Of a stretch of DNA of 64,000 nucleotides, positions 49,920 through 62,180 are shown one piece after another. Location: contig CM049306.1 of the NCBI GenBank assembly GCA_026874595.1, forward strand, positions 106,341,142 to 106,405,141, written 5' to 3'. Origin of the DNA: Sipunculus nudus (Eukaryota; Annelida; Sipuncula; Golfingiida; Sipunculidae). The position numbers and the translations under genes are program-made. Every line of letters begins with the position of its first letter. The stretch's first letter is position 1. The notes beneath the pieces were generated by a model. The model was not told the origin of the DNA. It did no database searches and saw only the letters and a list, made by a program, of their open reading frames with translations.

Positions 49920-52900
49920 GTTGACTTGGAGTCGAAATTCAATGACTTGGACTCTGACTCGAGTGGCTGCATGGAAACCTCCTGGACTCGGACTAGGACT
50001 CTGACTCGAGTGGCTGCATGGAAACCTCCTGGACTCGGACTTGGACTCTGACTCGAGAGGCCTGCATGGAAACCCCCTGGACTCGGACTTTGACTGAGAC
50101 TCGAGTGGCTGCATGGAAACCTCCTGGACTCTGACTAGGACTCTGACTCGAGAGGCCTGCATGGAAACCCCCTGGACTCGGACTTGGACTCTGACTCGAG
50201 AGGCCTGCATGGAAACCTCCTGGACTCGAACTAGGACTCTGACTCGAGTGGCTGCATGGAAACCTCCTGGACTCGGACTTGGACTCTGACTCGAGAGGCC
50301 TGCATGGAAACCCCCTGGACTCGGACTAGGACTCTGACTCGAGTAGCTGCATGGAAACCCCCTGGACTCGGACTTGGACTCTGACTCGATAGGCCTGCAT
50401 GGAAACCTCCTGGACTCGGACTAGGACTCTGACTCGAGTGGCTGCATGGAAACCCCCTGGACTCTGACTTGGACTCTGACTCGAGAGGCCTGCATGGAAA
50501 CCTCCTGGACTCGGACTTGGACTCTGACTCGATAGGCCTGCATGGAAACCTCCTGGACTCGGACTAGGACTCTGACTCGAGTGGCTGCATGGAAACCCCC
50601 TGGACTCGGACTTGGACTCTGACTCGAGAGGCCTGCATGGAAACCTCCTGGACTCGGACTAGGACTCTGACTCGAGTGGCTGCATGGAAACCTCCTGGAC
50701 TCGGACTAGGACTCTGACTCGAGTGGCCTGCATGGACACCTCCTGGACTCGGACTTGGACTCTGACTCGAGTGGCTGCATGGAAACCTCCTGGACTCGGA
50801 CTAGGACTCTGACTCGAGTGGCCTGCATGGAAACCTCCTGGACTCGGACTTGGACTCTGACTCGAGTGGCTGCATGGAAACCTCCTGGACTCGGACTAGG
50901 ACTCTGACTCGAGTGGCTGCATGGAAACCCCCTGGACTCGGACTAGGACTCTGACTCGAGTGGCTGCATGGAAACCTCCTGGACTCGGACTTGGACTCTG
51001 ACTCGAGAGGCCTGCATGGAAATCCCGTGGACTCGGACTTTGACTTAGACTCGAGTGGCCGGCATGGAAACCCCCTGGACTCGGACTTGGACTCTGACTC
51101 GATAGGCCTGCATGGAAACCCCCTGGACTCGGACTAGGACTCTGCGTCGAGTGGCTGCATGGAAACCCCCTGGACTCGGACTTGGACTCTGACTCGATAG
51201 GCCTGCATGGAAACCTCCTGGACTCGGACTAGGACTCTGACTCGAGTGGTTGCATGGAAACCCCCTGGACTCGGACTTGGACTCTGACTCGATAGGCCTG
51301 CATGGAAACCTCCTGGACTCGGACTCTGACTCGAGTGGCTGCATGGAAACCCCCTGGACTCGGACTTGGACTCTGACTCGAGAGGCCTGCATGGAAACCT
51401 CCTGGACTCGGACTAGGACTCCGACTCGAGTGGCTGCATGGAAACCTCCTGGACTCGGAGTGGCTGCATGGAAACCTCCTGGACTCGGACTAGGACTCTG
51501 ACTCGAGTGGCCTGCATGGACACCTCCTGGACTCGGACTTGGACTCTGACTCGAGTGACTGCATGGAAACCTTCTGGACTCGGACTAGGACTCTGACTCG
51601 AGTGGCTGCATGGAAACCCCCTGGACTCGGAATAGGACTCTGACTCGAGTGGCTGCATGGAAACCCCCTGGACTCTGACTTGGACTCTGACTCGAGAGGC
51701 CTGCATGGAAACCTCCTGGACTCGGACTTGGACTCTGACTCGATAGGCCTGCATGGAAACCTCCTGGACTCGGACTAGGACTCTGACTCGAGTGGCTGCA
51801 TGGAAACCCCCTGGACTCGGACTTGGACTCTGACTCGAGAGGCCTGCATGGAAACCTCCTGGACTCGGACTAGGACTCTGACTCGAGTGGCTGCATGGAA
51901 ACCTCCTGGACTCGGACTAGGACTCTGACTCGAGTGGCCTGCATGGACACCTCCTGGACTCGGACTTGGACTCTGACTCGAGTGGCTGCATGGAAACCTC
52001 CTGGACTCGGACTAGGACTCTGACTCGAGTGGCCTGCATGGAAACCTCCTGGACTCGGACTTGGACTCTGACTCGAGTGGCTGCATGGAAACCTCCTGGA
52101 CTCGGACTAGGACTCTGACTCGAGTGGCTGCATGGAAACCCCCTGGACTCGGACTAGGACTCTGACTCGAGTGGCTGCATGGAAACCTCCTGGACTCGGA
52201 CTTGGACTCTGACTCGAGAGGCCTGCATGGAAATCCCGTGGACTCGGACTTTGACTTAGACTCGAGTGGCCGGCATGGAAACCCCCTGGACTCGGACTTG
52301 GACTCTGACTCGATAGGCCTGCATGGAAACCCCCTGGACTCGGACTAGGACTCTGCGTCGAGTGGCTGCATGGAAACCCCCTGGACTCGGACTTGGACTC
52401 TGACTCGATAGGCCTGCATGGAAACCTCCTGGACTCGGACTAGGACTCTGACTCGAGTGGTTGCATGGAAACCCCCTGGACTCGGACTTGGACTCTGACT
52501 CGATAGGCCTGCATGGAAACCTCCTGGACTCGGACTCTGACTCGAGTGGCTGCATGGAAACCCCCTGGACTCGGACTTGGACTCTGACTCGAGAGGCCTG
52601 CATGGAAACCTCCTGGACTCGGACTAGGACTCCGACTCGAGTGGCTGCATGGAAACCTCCTGGACTCGGAGTGGCTGCATGGAAACCTCCTGGACTCGGA
52701 CTAGGACTCTGACTCGAGTGGCCTGCATGGACACCTCCTGGACTCGGACTTGGACTCTGACTCGAGTGACTGCATGGAAACCTTCTGGACTCGGACTAGG
52801 ACTCTGACTCGAGTGGCTGCATGGAAACCCCCTGGACTCGGAATAGGACTCTGACTCGAGTGGCCTGCATGGAAACCTCCTGGACTCGGACTTGGACTCT

Positions 52901-53100
52901 GACTCGAGAGGCCTGCATGGAAACCACCTGGACTCGGACTTTGACTTAGACTCGAGTGGCCGGCATGGAAACCCCCTGGACTCGGACTTGGACTTTGACT
53001 CGAGTGGCCTGCATGGAAACCCCTGGACTCGGACTTGGACTTTGACTCGAGTGGCCTGCATGGAAACCCCCTGGACTCGGACTTGGACTCGGACTCGGAC
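49920..53100. repeat. 47/48-bp minisatellite with XhoI-type core
   Basis: About 66 units over 3.2 kb. Each has a GGACTC-rich half (GGACTCGGACTNGGACTCTG), then ACTCGAG, then TGGCTGCATGG or AGGCCTGCATGG, then AAACCTCCT or AAACCCCCT. The 47-bp GTGGCTG form and the 48-bp AGGCCTG form often alternate, giving a ~95-bp dimer. Long minus-strand frames rich in Ser, Arg, Val and Glu run through it in every phase and are by-products of the repeat. Confidence 0.95.
50424..52863. repeat. 1211-bp tandem duplication within the minisatellite
   Basis: Positions from about 50424 to 51652 reappear at an offset of 1211 (51635-52863). Segments checked by eye were identical, including rare variants: AAATCCCGTGG at 51021, CTGCGTCGAG near 51142, the shortened unit near 51320, and GAGTGACTGC near 51552. 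Outside these limits the match fails. Such identity amid variable units means a very recent unequal exchange, or an assembly error. Confidence 0.9.
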
Positions 53101-54228
53101 GGTGTGAACCAGACTTTTTCTCTGGATTCTTGTCGATTCAAAGACAGCCTTTGGTGATAAGCTCTTTGTCTGATAAATATCTCGGAAACACAGCGTGAAC
53201 TTTATAACAGTTGAAAAACGAGTTATGGTACGGAACAACCCAACATTAGCTGGAAGCTGAGATAAATAACTAATTTTTTATATAGATTAACTTTCTGGAT
53301 GCAGTATAGTCTAGGAATCGACTCCAACAACGTTTACTTCGATTTATCAATAGTTTTCGTTTTTTTTTAATTAAATGCGTGAATATAATATACACAAGCG
53401 GTATCAGGCGCCTTACGTATACTATCAGAGAGGATACAATCTATTTGCCCATTAATATGTCACCGTGAAAAAGTTTTAAGAACGCCTGTCCGCCTGACAG
53501 TTCCGTGCCTGTCTTTATAGCTTATAACAATCCTTCATTTGTTTTGTTGTTTAATATATCATTGTATTCTATGAGTTTCCTTTCTGAAATATTTTTTTTC
53601 AGAATTTTTTATGCAAAACATCAGTTGAGCATTTGTCCTTGCGTCCCTGGTTTAAAACTTATAAGGAAGTTGTGTCAGAGTAAGCTCGATGCTTCATGAA
53701 ATCGTATCCAGTTTACTTCAGCTGATACTTGTTCTTGTGAGTGATCTCTTTAAATAAAAAAATCAATATTTATTTTGTTGCTATGAGTTTTGTCAGCAAC
53801 TTATGTTTATAGATTAGTGGACGAGCACCTGCTCCTATTAATTAATTAAAAAGTTCCATCTACACCAGCAGCCGGAAACAGTCTACGCTGCTGGTTTTCC
53901 TGACGTCACCCAGTACATCTAGAAATGTCAAGCATGTTAAATCCTTCCTTCATATCTTCATATGACATTTTACTTTTTATTTAATTCAGGAAATCAAAAT
54001 GCCAAATGACTGGTAAATCCATTAAACCACATGGGATTCCTTGTCTAAATGCCATGTACTACCTGGCAGTTTTTTTTTCTATTTCCATCATTGTTCGCGG
54101 TTTCAGGTTGACAGATTTTACCGCTTCATTTCCTCTGTCATCTGTTTATAAGGGCGTATATGCATTCTTTCTCTACAACATGTTTAACTGATACTTACGA
54201 TTTTTTGAACGATCGTTGTACGTTTCTC
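53101..54228. other. Unassigned AT-rich DNA
   Basis: No gene or repeat recognised. Confidence 0.45.
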
Positions 54229-54652
54229 TGATTAAAGGGACCTATTCACATACCAGGTATGTTAAATATACATAAAGCGTGTTCTCCTATGAAAATTATG
54301 TTATCTACCAATATTTTGTTCTAAAACCGTTTGCTTGAACCGGACGCGATCAGTGCAATGAAAACAGTGCTTACTACCTGGTAGCAGTACCACATCACTA
54401 CACAAATAAAGATCTTCTCCTTGCTGGATCCTTCTCGCACATTCTCAAGATCGGACCTCTGGTCACGCGGTCTTGTTATGGTAAACATACGTGGACTGTG
54501 TTTACGCACACACAGACCCATTCATAGAAACATGTAAATAGTTGAACTGGAGATGGCGAGTCCTTGTGTCGGGAAACTTTATTGAGTAACTTTTTTATTA
54601 AGTCAAATGGCGTGATACAATACACACATTGAAATGTTTATGAGCCTTTACG
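54229..54652 (+). mobile_element. Inverted-repeat MITE-like element
   Basis: Starts TTAAAGGGACCTATTCACAT and ends AAATGTTTATGAGCCTTTA, whose complement begins TAAAGGCTCATAAA. It has the shared words CTAAAACCGTTTGCTTG, GATCGGACCTCTGGTCACGC and CGTGGACTGTGTTTAC. At about 424 bp it is the shortest copy with both ends visible and may be close to the basic form of the family. Confidence 0.65.
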
Positions 54653-55828
54653 TAAACACACAACATATTTGATATCGCTTCGTCTTTTTATGAGAATTTT
54701 TTCTTCATGATGTGTCTCGTCCCCTGTGTTTCCTATCACCTGATTCAAAGTCTGATAAAAATCGGCTTCACCTGTTTTTGACACATTTTAAATGGACCAT
54801 TGTGACTCATTTATGTATTTTAAAATACAACAAAACTTTTCCCTCTGTTGTGGTTTTATGGAGATTCACTAAATTTTGCACTTTATTTCTAGTAAAATCA
54901 GTCATTCAGCTATTTGACCATGCATTTTTTTTCAATATATGTCAATTTTGAAAGCTTTCAAATTGGCATGAAAGAGTATTCAAGCCTCGTACCGTGGCCC
55001 CTTTGATTATAATATAAAAGCATATGAAGTTCAGTATCGTGTCAACAGGCAAATGTTGAAGAAGGATTCAGTTCTTCAGATTAGTGTCAGACACATCTGG
55101 GATATATAGTGATTTTCTACCGGCCAGCGGGCAGCTTCGGTGACCAGGACTAAGCTTTGATCCGATTATCCATTCAGTTCCCTTGCATTTCCTTTTCCCA
55201 AGCTGTACAGTGGCAGAGGATTTTAGGAGGGAGAAGGGGTAGGCTGTTATATTATGGCTAATTTAGATACCTTGTGTAATGTTATGCCATTACGGTATAA
55301 CCTGTGTTAATTTGAAAAGCAATATGACCCGGTGCTGTTTTTCAGTATCTGACGTGTATTGGCCTATTATATTCCGTGCTGGTTCCTCTGACCGTTTTCT
55401 TTATTATATAGCATAATTGTTCTTTACAGAGAACACAGAGCTTTATTGATAAAGATTGCTTAGTAGGTCTGTTCACTTCAACGGGCTTGGTTCCACACAG
55501 TACAAAAATACGTCTGATTGTTTAAAAAAGCGAAGCAAAGCTTTCATGCAACCAATGCATATTGAAATGAAAAAAAGAAATTCAACGTATACTCTATCTA
55601 CGAATCGAAATTTTGCCAATTTTTGGAGGATGGATAAAAAGTGAGACAACTCTATGATGTGTGTATAACAACGGGGCTTTCAAAAGTTTACATTAAAAAT
55701 ACACGCAAGATTGTTCAAGGGGACAAAGTAAAGAACAAGAATAAGCAACGTTAATAGAAAACATTGAGAAATGCGTGACATAGGCTTGATTTTCCATGTT
55801 CCTTTATGGTTAATATATATGGCTACCC

Positions 55829-55872
<44 letters not shown>

Positions 55873-56250
55873 ACTCTGAAGAAAAACAACACTGTTAATT
55901 CACAACAGTCTGTTTCACGGGATGCGACCCGATCATCAGGTGAATGTGGTTAGAATGAAGCTAACGGCGTGGTTTGAAAAGCCGAGACTTTACGAGATTA
56001 CGAGATTATGCTTTGTGCGATTCGGGGGGGGGGGGGGGGGGCATGTGAAAGACAGACACTGATCATATTGTCCTCGGGTGCACAATAGGATTGGTCGGGG
56101 TACACGTGCGATACTGGAACATAACAGGGCGGGGCAAAGAGGTTGTTATTGTTGTAAATTTTATATATAATACAAAGATATATACTAGGATGCTCAATAG
56201 CATATTGAACTGATTTCTAATAGGGTCTAGGAAGTAGTGAAGTAGATCTT
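54653..56250. other. Unassigned AT-rich DNA
   Basis: No gene. Contains an AT tract (55831-55864) and a G run (about 56025-56041). Confidence 0.45.
55831..55864. repeat. AT dinucleotide microsatellite
   Basis: About 17 AT units, flanked by a second short TATATAT patch at 55813-55820. Confidence 0.9.
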
Positions 56251-56265
56251 TCCTATTTCCATGCA

Positions 56266-56370
56266 GTGCGGCTGCCTTAGTCTGGGGATCTGTCATGGCC
56301 AAGAGGACTAAGGCAGCCGCACCGGAAATCAGAAGATCGTGGGTTCGAATCCCACTGGCAGTGAACCACT
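56266..56370 (+). repeat. tRNA-like SINE head with 17-bp hairpin
   Basis: A perfect B box GGTTCGAATCC lies at 56342-56352 between 5-bp T-stem arms GTGGG/CCCAC. Upstream, TGTCATGGCC...AAGGC gives a D-arm-like GCC/GGC pair, and CTGTCA can pair with TGGCAG in acceptor positions. The middle is not a normal anticodon arm. In addition, GTGCGGCTGCCTTAGTC (56266-56282) is a perfect inverted copy of 56306-56322, with a 23-nt loop, so part of the head is duplicated in reverse. It is more likely a SINE relic than a tRNA gene. The minus-strand frame across it is the typical spurious peptide of tRNA-derived repeats. Confidence 0.5.
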
Positions 56371-56526
56371 TTTCTGTGTATACCCTTTCCATCTATATAC
56401 ATAGTACAAGGGACACCCAACTTTTTCTTGGTAGCTTCTAGTTCAGGTACATTGGAATAAAGTAGTATAAACATAGGCCCCATAAACCACTAAATGTTTA
56501 TACACACGAGGGCTCAGGGGTGCACT

Positions 56527-56695
56527 GCAGTAATTAATGAGGAACAGGAAGCTCCATTTGCAGTAAACACATTGTGGTGCTGCCTCTTAGCCATTTACCA
56601 ATTAGTGACGTGACAGCTCTGTACAACCAGGGGCAGTACATCAGACTCCTTTACGGCTAGTGATGGGTGTATGACAAACAGGTGTTCTCACTCTA
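56527..56695 (+). repeat. Dispersed repeat, copy 2
   Basis: Partner of 41331-41495, same orientation. It lies about 160 bp downstream of the tRNA-like head at 56266-56370, so the two could be head and tail of one SINE, but the other copy lacks a head. Confidence 0.7.
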
Positions 56696-56705
56696 TAAAT
56701 CCTGT

Positions 56706-58784
56706 CTTTAATTTCATCACACTGAGTGCCAATTCTACTTTTCTGGCTACGGAGAGCACTATATTTTACTTCATGTATTCCTCAATGATATAGTCATACT
56801 AATAATACTTGAGGTATATCGTATATAAAAGTATTTGTTTAAAATTTAATATGATCCTCATTCAGAATTTCATGCTGGGAGTCAAGTTGACACCAGCTGA
56901 ATATAAACATGACGTTTCTATGATTTATTGACTGAATTTGTAATATAAATTATAGAAGCGGCAGCGGAACCAAACGCCAGGGCGACAAAAAACTGTTAGT
57001 ATTTAAGAATTTATTTCAAGCTACACCACATTAAACTGGCCCCAGATATTCGTTTCGTTTATTTTCCAGAATTCTCAGGAAATTCTTCATGGAAATTGTT
57101 CTGACATTGTGGGCTACTAACATCTTTGGTAGCCTTTTCCTGTGTATATGACATGTGCCTCATCTACAACCTACCATTACGAAATTTTATTCATAAAGAT
57201 TTCTCGGGAATATTATATATATTGTTCTGAAATTTGATGTGCTTAATGACATTTGATACCTTCACCGCTTGAAGAAGACTTAGTATATCAATAGATATGC
57301 CTAAAAGAGAACACACCGATTCCAAAATTTCTTAGTACTCAGGCGGATCCGTGAAGTTTACCGAATATATTAGACGGAACTTGATAACACCGCCCATAGT
57401 GCAACAGCCTGAATGACTCAAACACCAGAAAATGAATTAAACAGTCATAAAACATCCCTTGTCTCTCAAAATTCATGGAATGCCAGGCGACATGAAAGAA
57501 AATTATTAACCGTACCCAGTCACAAAACTACACCATTGGAATGTCTAAAACACTGGCTAACTTAAAAAATATATACATATGTTCCGTCCGTCATTAAACG
57601 TTGATCCACCCGCCATCAATGTTCACTCAGCCCATACTTAAGTTCTACGGCAGATAAATACAGTTTTTTTTTAAAATTAACAATACTTAAGGCTGTTTTG
57701 TGGGAGAGATGAGCTTTTAAGATGAAACTAACAAATCTCTTAGTTCATGTAGTTATCTGCTGGTTACAAGAATTATTTATGTTCAACATGTACAGTATAT
57801 TCGAATTGTCTTCTTTTGCATGAAAACACCATCTGCAGTATACATGGTACATTTCAAATATTGAATCCAATGTACAGGGTCCATCAAAAGCTCCTTCGTT
57901 GTTTTAGACAGTTTTTCTGGTCTTTCTAACGTGTTTGGTTGTCCGAGATAAAGTATTGGTGATATAGTTGTTTAAATGTCATTTGGTATTTATACAGCTG
58001 AGAGGGGTATATATTCTCTTTTTATATACTTGTTGTTTTCATAGATGGGTTTAAACTGTCCTACAGGCGCAAAAGAAGGAAATTAAGAACATTAGGGAAA
58101 AATGCCAGGAATATAAAAATTATGTGACACCGCCGAAAAAGAAGAGAATAATTAGAGCCTTGCTTCGTGTTCGTGAATAGTCGGAAAAAGTGAGCAAGAA
58201 CAAGAAAGAGAAAGACATTCGTGGAGTCCTGTGATGTTGGAGAGAGCAGTGAGTGATCGTGGCTTTGAATAAATCCGAAAACAAACTAAACCCACCTCAG
58301 AAGCAGCGTGGTAAAGAAAAAGCGGGTTTATAAAGGAGGCACTCCAGAAACAAAAAAAATATCCTTGATCAACGCTTGGCATGCATGAGCTAGCTATGTC
58401 GTTGTCTGGTTGTATACTTTTTCAATGTTTTTTCCAATGGAAGCTTCCATTCTATTACATGAATTTTATATTTTATTAAGTACCATATACGTTTTATTTA
58501 AAATAAAGAAATGTAATGGTGGGGTTTATTATTTAATATCACCGACAATGTCAGTCGCATCCGACTTTAAACTATGCCTTCCTGGTGTTTCGGACCTGTT
58601 CATTCTTAAAGCTTTTCTAGGCTCCCCGGGTACCATACAACCGCAGCAGCCATATCAGGCGCTAGATGGTTATTCGTTCTACCTTTGCCTTCCTCTCATG
58701 ACCAGTACCCATTCACTCTTGCGTCGAGAGAGCGCATTCTTGTGATAAAGACTTTGCCTCAGAGTCTTAGCGCAGATGGCGGTC
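56706..58784. other. Unassigned AT-rich DNA
   Basis: No gene. The 111-codon plus-strand frame at 58410-58745 has no motif and ends next to a tRNA-like repeat; I do not support it as coding. Confidence 0.4.
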
Positions 58785-58852
58785 AGAACGGACACGAACC
58801 AACAAGCTTGCGGTCGCATGTCCAGCGCCCTAACCTTTTTATCTAGTTGGTG
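58785..58852 (-). repeat. tRNA-like SINE head
   Basis: On the minus strand, AAAGGTTAGGGCGCTGGACATGCGACC is followed by a B-box-like GGTTCGTGTCC (58800-58790). The GTTAGGGCGCTGGAC section is characteristic of Ser/Leu-type tRNA D-arm to anticodon-stem sequence and is common in SINE heads. The acceptor stem is not preserved. Confidence 0.45.
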
Positions 58853-60962
58853 TATGAGGTAGCCTTAGGTCGGTTTGATGGACGACAATGCCGCAAAGGA
58901 AAAATATGGATAGAAATGAATGGTGTGCCAGTTAATCGATTAAATCGAGTCGTGTTCGTTTTCTTTCATAATCGATTGCTTGTTTCCATAACCGATCATA
59001 AACGATAATGTATACACACCTATAGAAGTCATATTATAACGATAATTCTGCCAGAGATATAAGAAAGTAGGGCACTAAACGGTCAACAGCATAAATTAAG
59101 TTTATCCTTGTACAAGTAATAGGTATCACCAACCTGGCCATTACCTTGACCTGTCAGCGTGATATACAAGTTAGACTGAATTTTCTCGGTCAATACTTTA
59201 GCTATACTTTTATACAACATATTTCATGGTAAAAAGATGGTGCATAAAATAATCGATTAAAACTCGATCATCGGTCGTTTTATCTTTTCACTTAATGAAG
59301 ATGATTTTAAAACCAATTTCTTAAACAAATAGAAACATTGTGTAATATCGATAGAAGAGGTGCGCTCCAATTATCTGACTAAAATTTACGCATTTTTCCC
59401 AGGCGTGTGCAATAAAACTTAAATGCCAGAAGATTTTAAAATTAAAACGTAAGATTTGATAATGATAAATATCATCATTATAGCTGATGATAACAGTCAT
59501 CCTCATTAAGTAGACAGTGCCACTAACAGCCCATGGACCTATAATTTAAAGAATGATAACACTTTTACAGATATCCATCAATATTTATCACTGTGTTTAC
59601 ACCATGAAAATTGTACTTGGGACCAGTTTATTTTGGTTAGTAAAATAAATTCACAATAAATTTAATTTATTTTTTAAAAAATGGTAGCCATTGTGATAGA
59701 GATGAAGGATTGGGCCAATCTGAACAACACAGGATAATGGGCACAAACACCACACTAATTATTCTGTTGGTAGGAAGAATTCTTTGCAAGACAGCACTTT
59801 AAGATTTGCAATTATCAAATCAACGTAACGGTATACTTTTTAAGGTATAATGCCTACATTAGTCCCATAAAATATATGTTTTTTATATTGACATGTGTAA
59901 AAGCTGAATCAAACTTGCTGAAGTATCTGTCGTTTTATGCAAGCATTTTGTCACGCGCCATTGGTTATAACGGATGATTGGTAAATAAGGAGGCACAACG
60001 GAAAAGCACAGAGTGCAAAAGAAGCAAGCTGAATCTTAACACCATGATTGTCATTACCATAATTTATGGATTATTTATTCACACTCTCAGCCCCCATAAT
60101 TATTCTTATTTCTTATTCACACCGTGTGCCGACAATAATTCTTATTTCTTATTCACACTAAGTGCCATCACTAATCCGTGATCCTGCATGGCCCTCCAGT
60201 GTTTACGAACCAACTCTGCTCTGAGACGTTGTTATCCGAGCACGAGCCAGACAAGCTGATATAATTTATTTATATACAGAAAACAAGTAAAGTTAGCTAG
60301 ACCATGTAACTAGAAACACATCGGTATGTTACAGGTTGGAGGACGGGGCACTTTGTATGTTAAAGAAACATTGGCTTTCAACTGAATGAAGATATATTGT
60401 CCGGAAAGACAAAGAATGTTTCTTGTTACTGGTTATGGGGAGGGACATTCTGTTAACATCAGGTGTTTATTACTCGCCCCGAGATAACTGACTGCGTGGG
60501 GGCGTAAAGTTTACTAGCAGTACATTATGGAGAAAAAGATTACAGATGGCGCAACCTGTCTTGTGTATCAAGGATCTTTAGTCATACCAAATTTAGGGAC
60601 AATCCATCCACCTATTTTTGAAACAAAAATAAATGTTTGTACGATTCAGAATGGACCTGTGAAATGGATATTTTTTTATAAGGCTCTCACATCAAGGCTC
60701 AAGACCTCTGTCTATTTAGAAAGCTGCATAATAATCCAAGAGAAAAGCAACAGAACATTTTATTAATTTGGAGATAAAAAGGAGTAAAATTCATGTAAGA
60801 AAATCAAATGTATGTGGTGCATCATGAGTAAGTCAGCAAGTTTCTTCAAAATACAATAATGTTCATTATTTTGAAGAATCCTGCAGAGTAATAGCTGTGA
60901 AAAAAACTGATAATAAAAGGTTGATGAACACTGAAAGAATAGGTGATGAATGAATCGTAGTT

Positions 60963-61148
60963 ATGCAAACTTCAATTGAAAGGACCAGTTCACATAATAT
61001 AACCCTTCAAGAATTCGCTAAAACGTATAGCCCGGACTTGCCATGCAGGCTTCTTGTACGGTGGTGGAGGCGAAACCCTGATGGAAGCTTTACATCCGTG
61101 AATCAAAATGGCGTTCTGTTTGTCATCTTGAAGAGATTTGATTATTAA
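60963..61148 (+). CDS. Small open frame, possibly an exon; product unknown
   Basis: A 61-codon frame starting ATG with base composition richer in GC than its surroundings (61015-61130). The peptide TLQEFAKTYSPDLPCRLLV followed by a stretch ending GVLFVILKRFDY looks more like real protein than other frames nearby. It faintly recalls the start of CABIT-type domains, but this is not a family assignment. No splice partner or promoter was found. It may equally be chance or a transposon fragment. Confidence 0.2.
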   Translation: MQTSIERTSSHNITLQEFAKTYSPDLPCRLLVRWWRRNPDGSFTSVNQNGVLFVILKRFDY

Positions 61149-62135
61149 TAACAATTCAGTAGAAAGAAAACAATAAAATATTAATATTTGGGGTTCTGAA
61201 TCTTCTGTTATTTATAAAAACAAGAATTTTCTTCAAAGCATGGTACAGATATTTATTTTGCTCGTTACTATAGTCCCCTCCTTTATTATTTTTTTTTTAA
61301 TTTAACAAATATTGAAATGAACTGCCTTTGAAATAAAATATTACATTTCCCAATGACTTCACTTCTACTGAGAGGGTCAAAAAACTATATTTTGAACATG
61401 CAAGTAAAAGCAAAATTTTTCTTGTTTAAGCTATCGAAATCAAAATAAAGAATAATTGAAACATGACTTTAACGATCCATGTCGTCGGCAATCATACATG
61501 TCAGACTCCTCATTTTTTGGAGTCCAGACACAAAAACCTGTGCAAGAATAATTGTATTAATTGGTTTAACAATTACACCTGGTCGATACACAGCTGTATT
61601 TTAGGTAAGGGTACTTAAATATCGTCCTAGCAGCTGCGGCCTTTAGCTGTGTCGAAAACCTGGATTCCAGAATCCCACCATTATCACGCACACCATTGTA
61701 CTCTTTATTGATGACCAAAACCAAGCCATTATATAAGCTTGACCCAAAACTTTGCTATACATAATCTGACACTGGAGAATTTTAAAGAATACTCGAGCAG
61801 GTATGAAATTCAATTGATCTGATGCAAAAGGAAAGGTTGTACTTAAAAACGGTAGGTAAGTTTTATATAGATTAAGGAAAATATAATTACTAAGCAAATT
61901 AAGCGACGCAAGGCCGCCCATTAAATCAGCAAGAGACATTTTGTTTCTTATGTATGACAGCATTAGAAAATGTAAAAGTAAGAGCCGTTGTCATTTATCA
62001 ATACAGACTATATTATTATTTCTTTTCTCTTTGTGTTTATGTACATGTGATATTACTTGTACTCTTGTTCTGACGAAATGAAACATATAGAGCCTTTTAT
62101 GGTCGTTATGGACAGATAGAGAATCTAGCTTAGAA

Positions 62136-62138
<3 letters not shown>

Positions 62139-62177
<39 letters not shown>
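62139..62177. repeat. TA dinucleotide microsatellite
   Basis: About 19 uninterrupted TA units. Confidence 0.95.

Positions 62178-62180
<3 letters not shown>

Noticed and set aside
17950-53100. Relationship between the two 47-bp arrays
   Set aside because: The period is the same but the unit sequences share no aligned words; coincidence is the simplest view.
49902-53238. Long minus-strand frames rich in Ser, Arg, Val, Glu and Gln across the minisatellite (for example 204 codons at 52624-53238)
   Set aside because: They follow the 47/48-bp repeat, change frame between units and appear in several phases on both strands. They are by-products of a stop-poor repeat.
56291-56361. Functional tRNA gene
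   Set aside because: B box and T-arm are good, but no regular anticodon arm can be drawn, and the acceptor stem has a mismatch and a wobble pair.
56063-56483. Minus-strand frames with peptides such as GIRTHDLLISG and WDSNPRSSDF
   Set aside because: These are the well-known false translations of tRNA-derived repeats.
61490-61535. Sm-site-like ATTTTTTGG in a small stem (GACTCC/GGAGTC), possibly an snRNA
   Set aside because: No other snRNA features, such as a promoter element, 5' domain or terminal stem-loop, were found.
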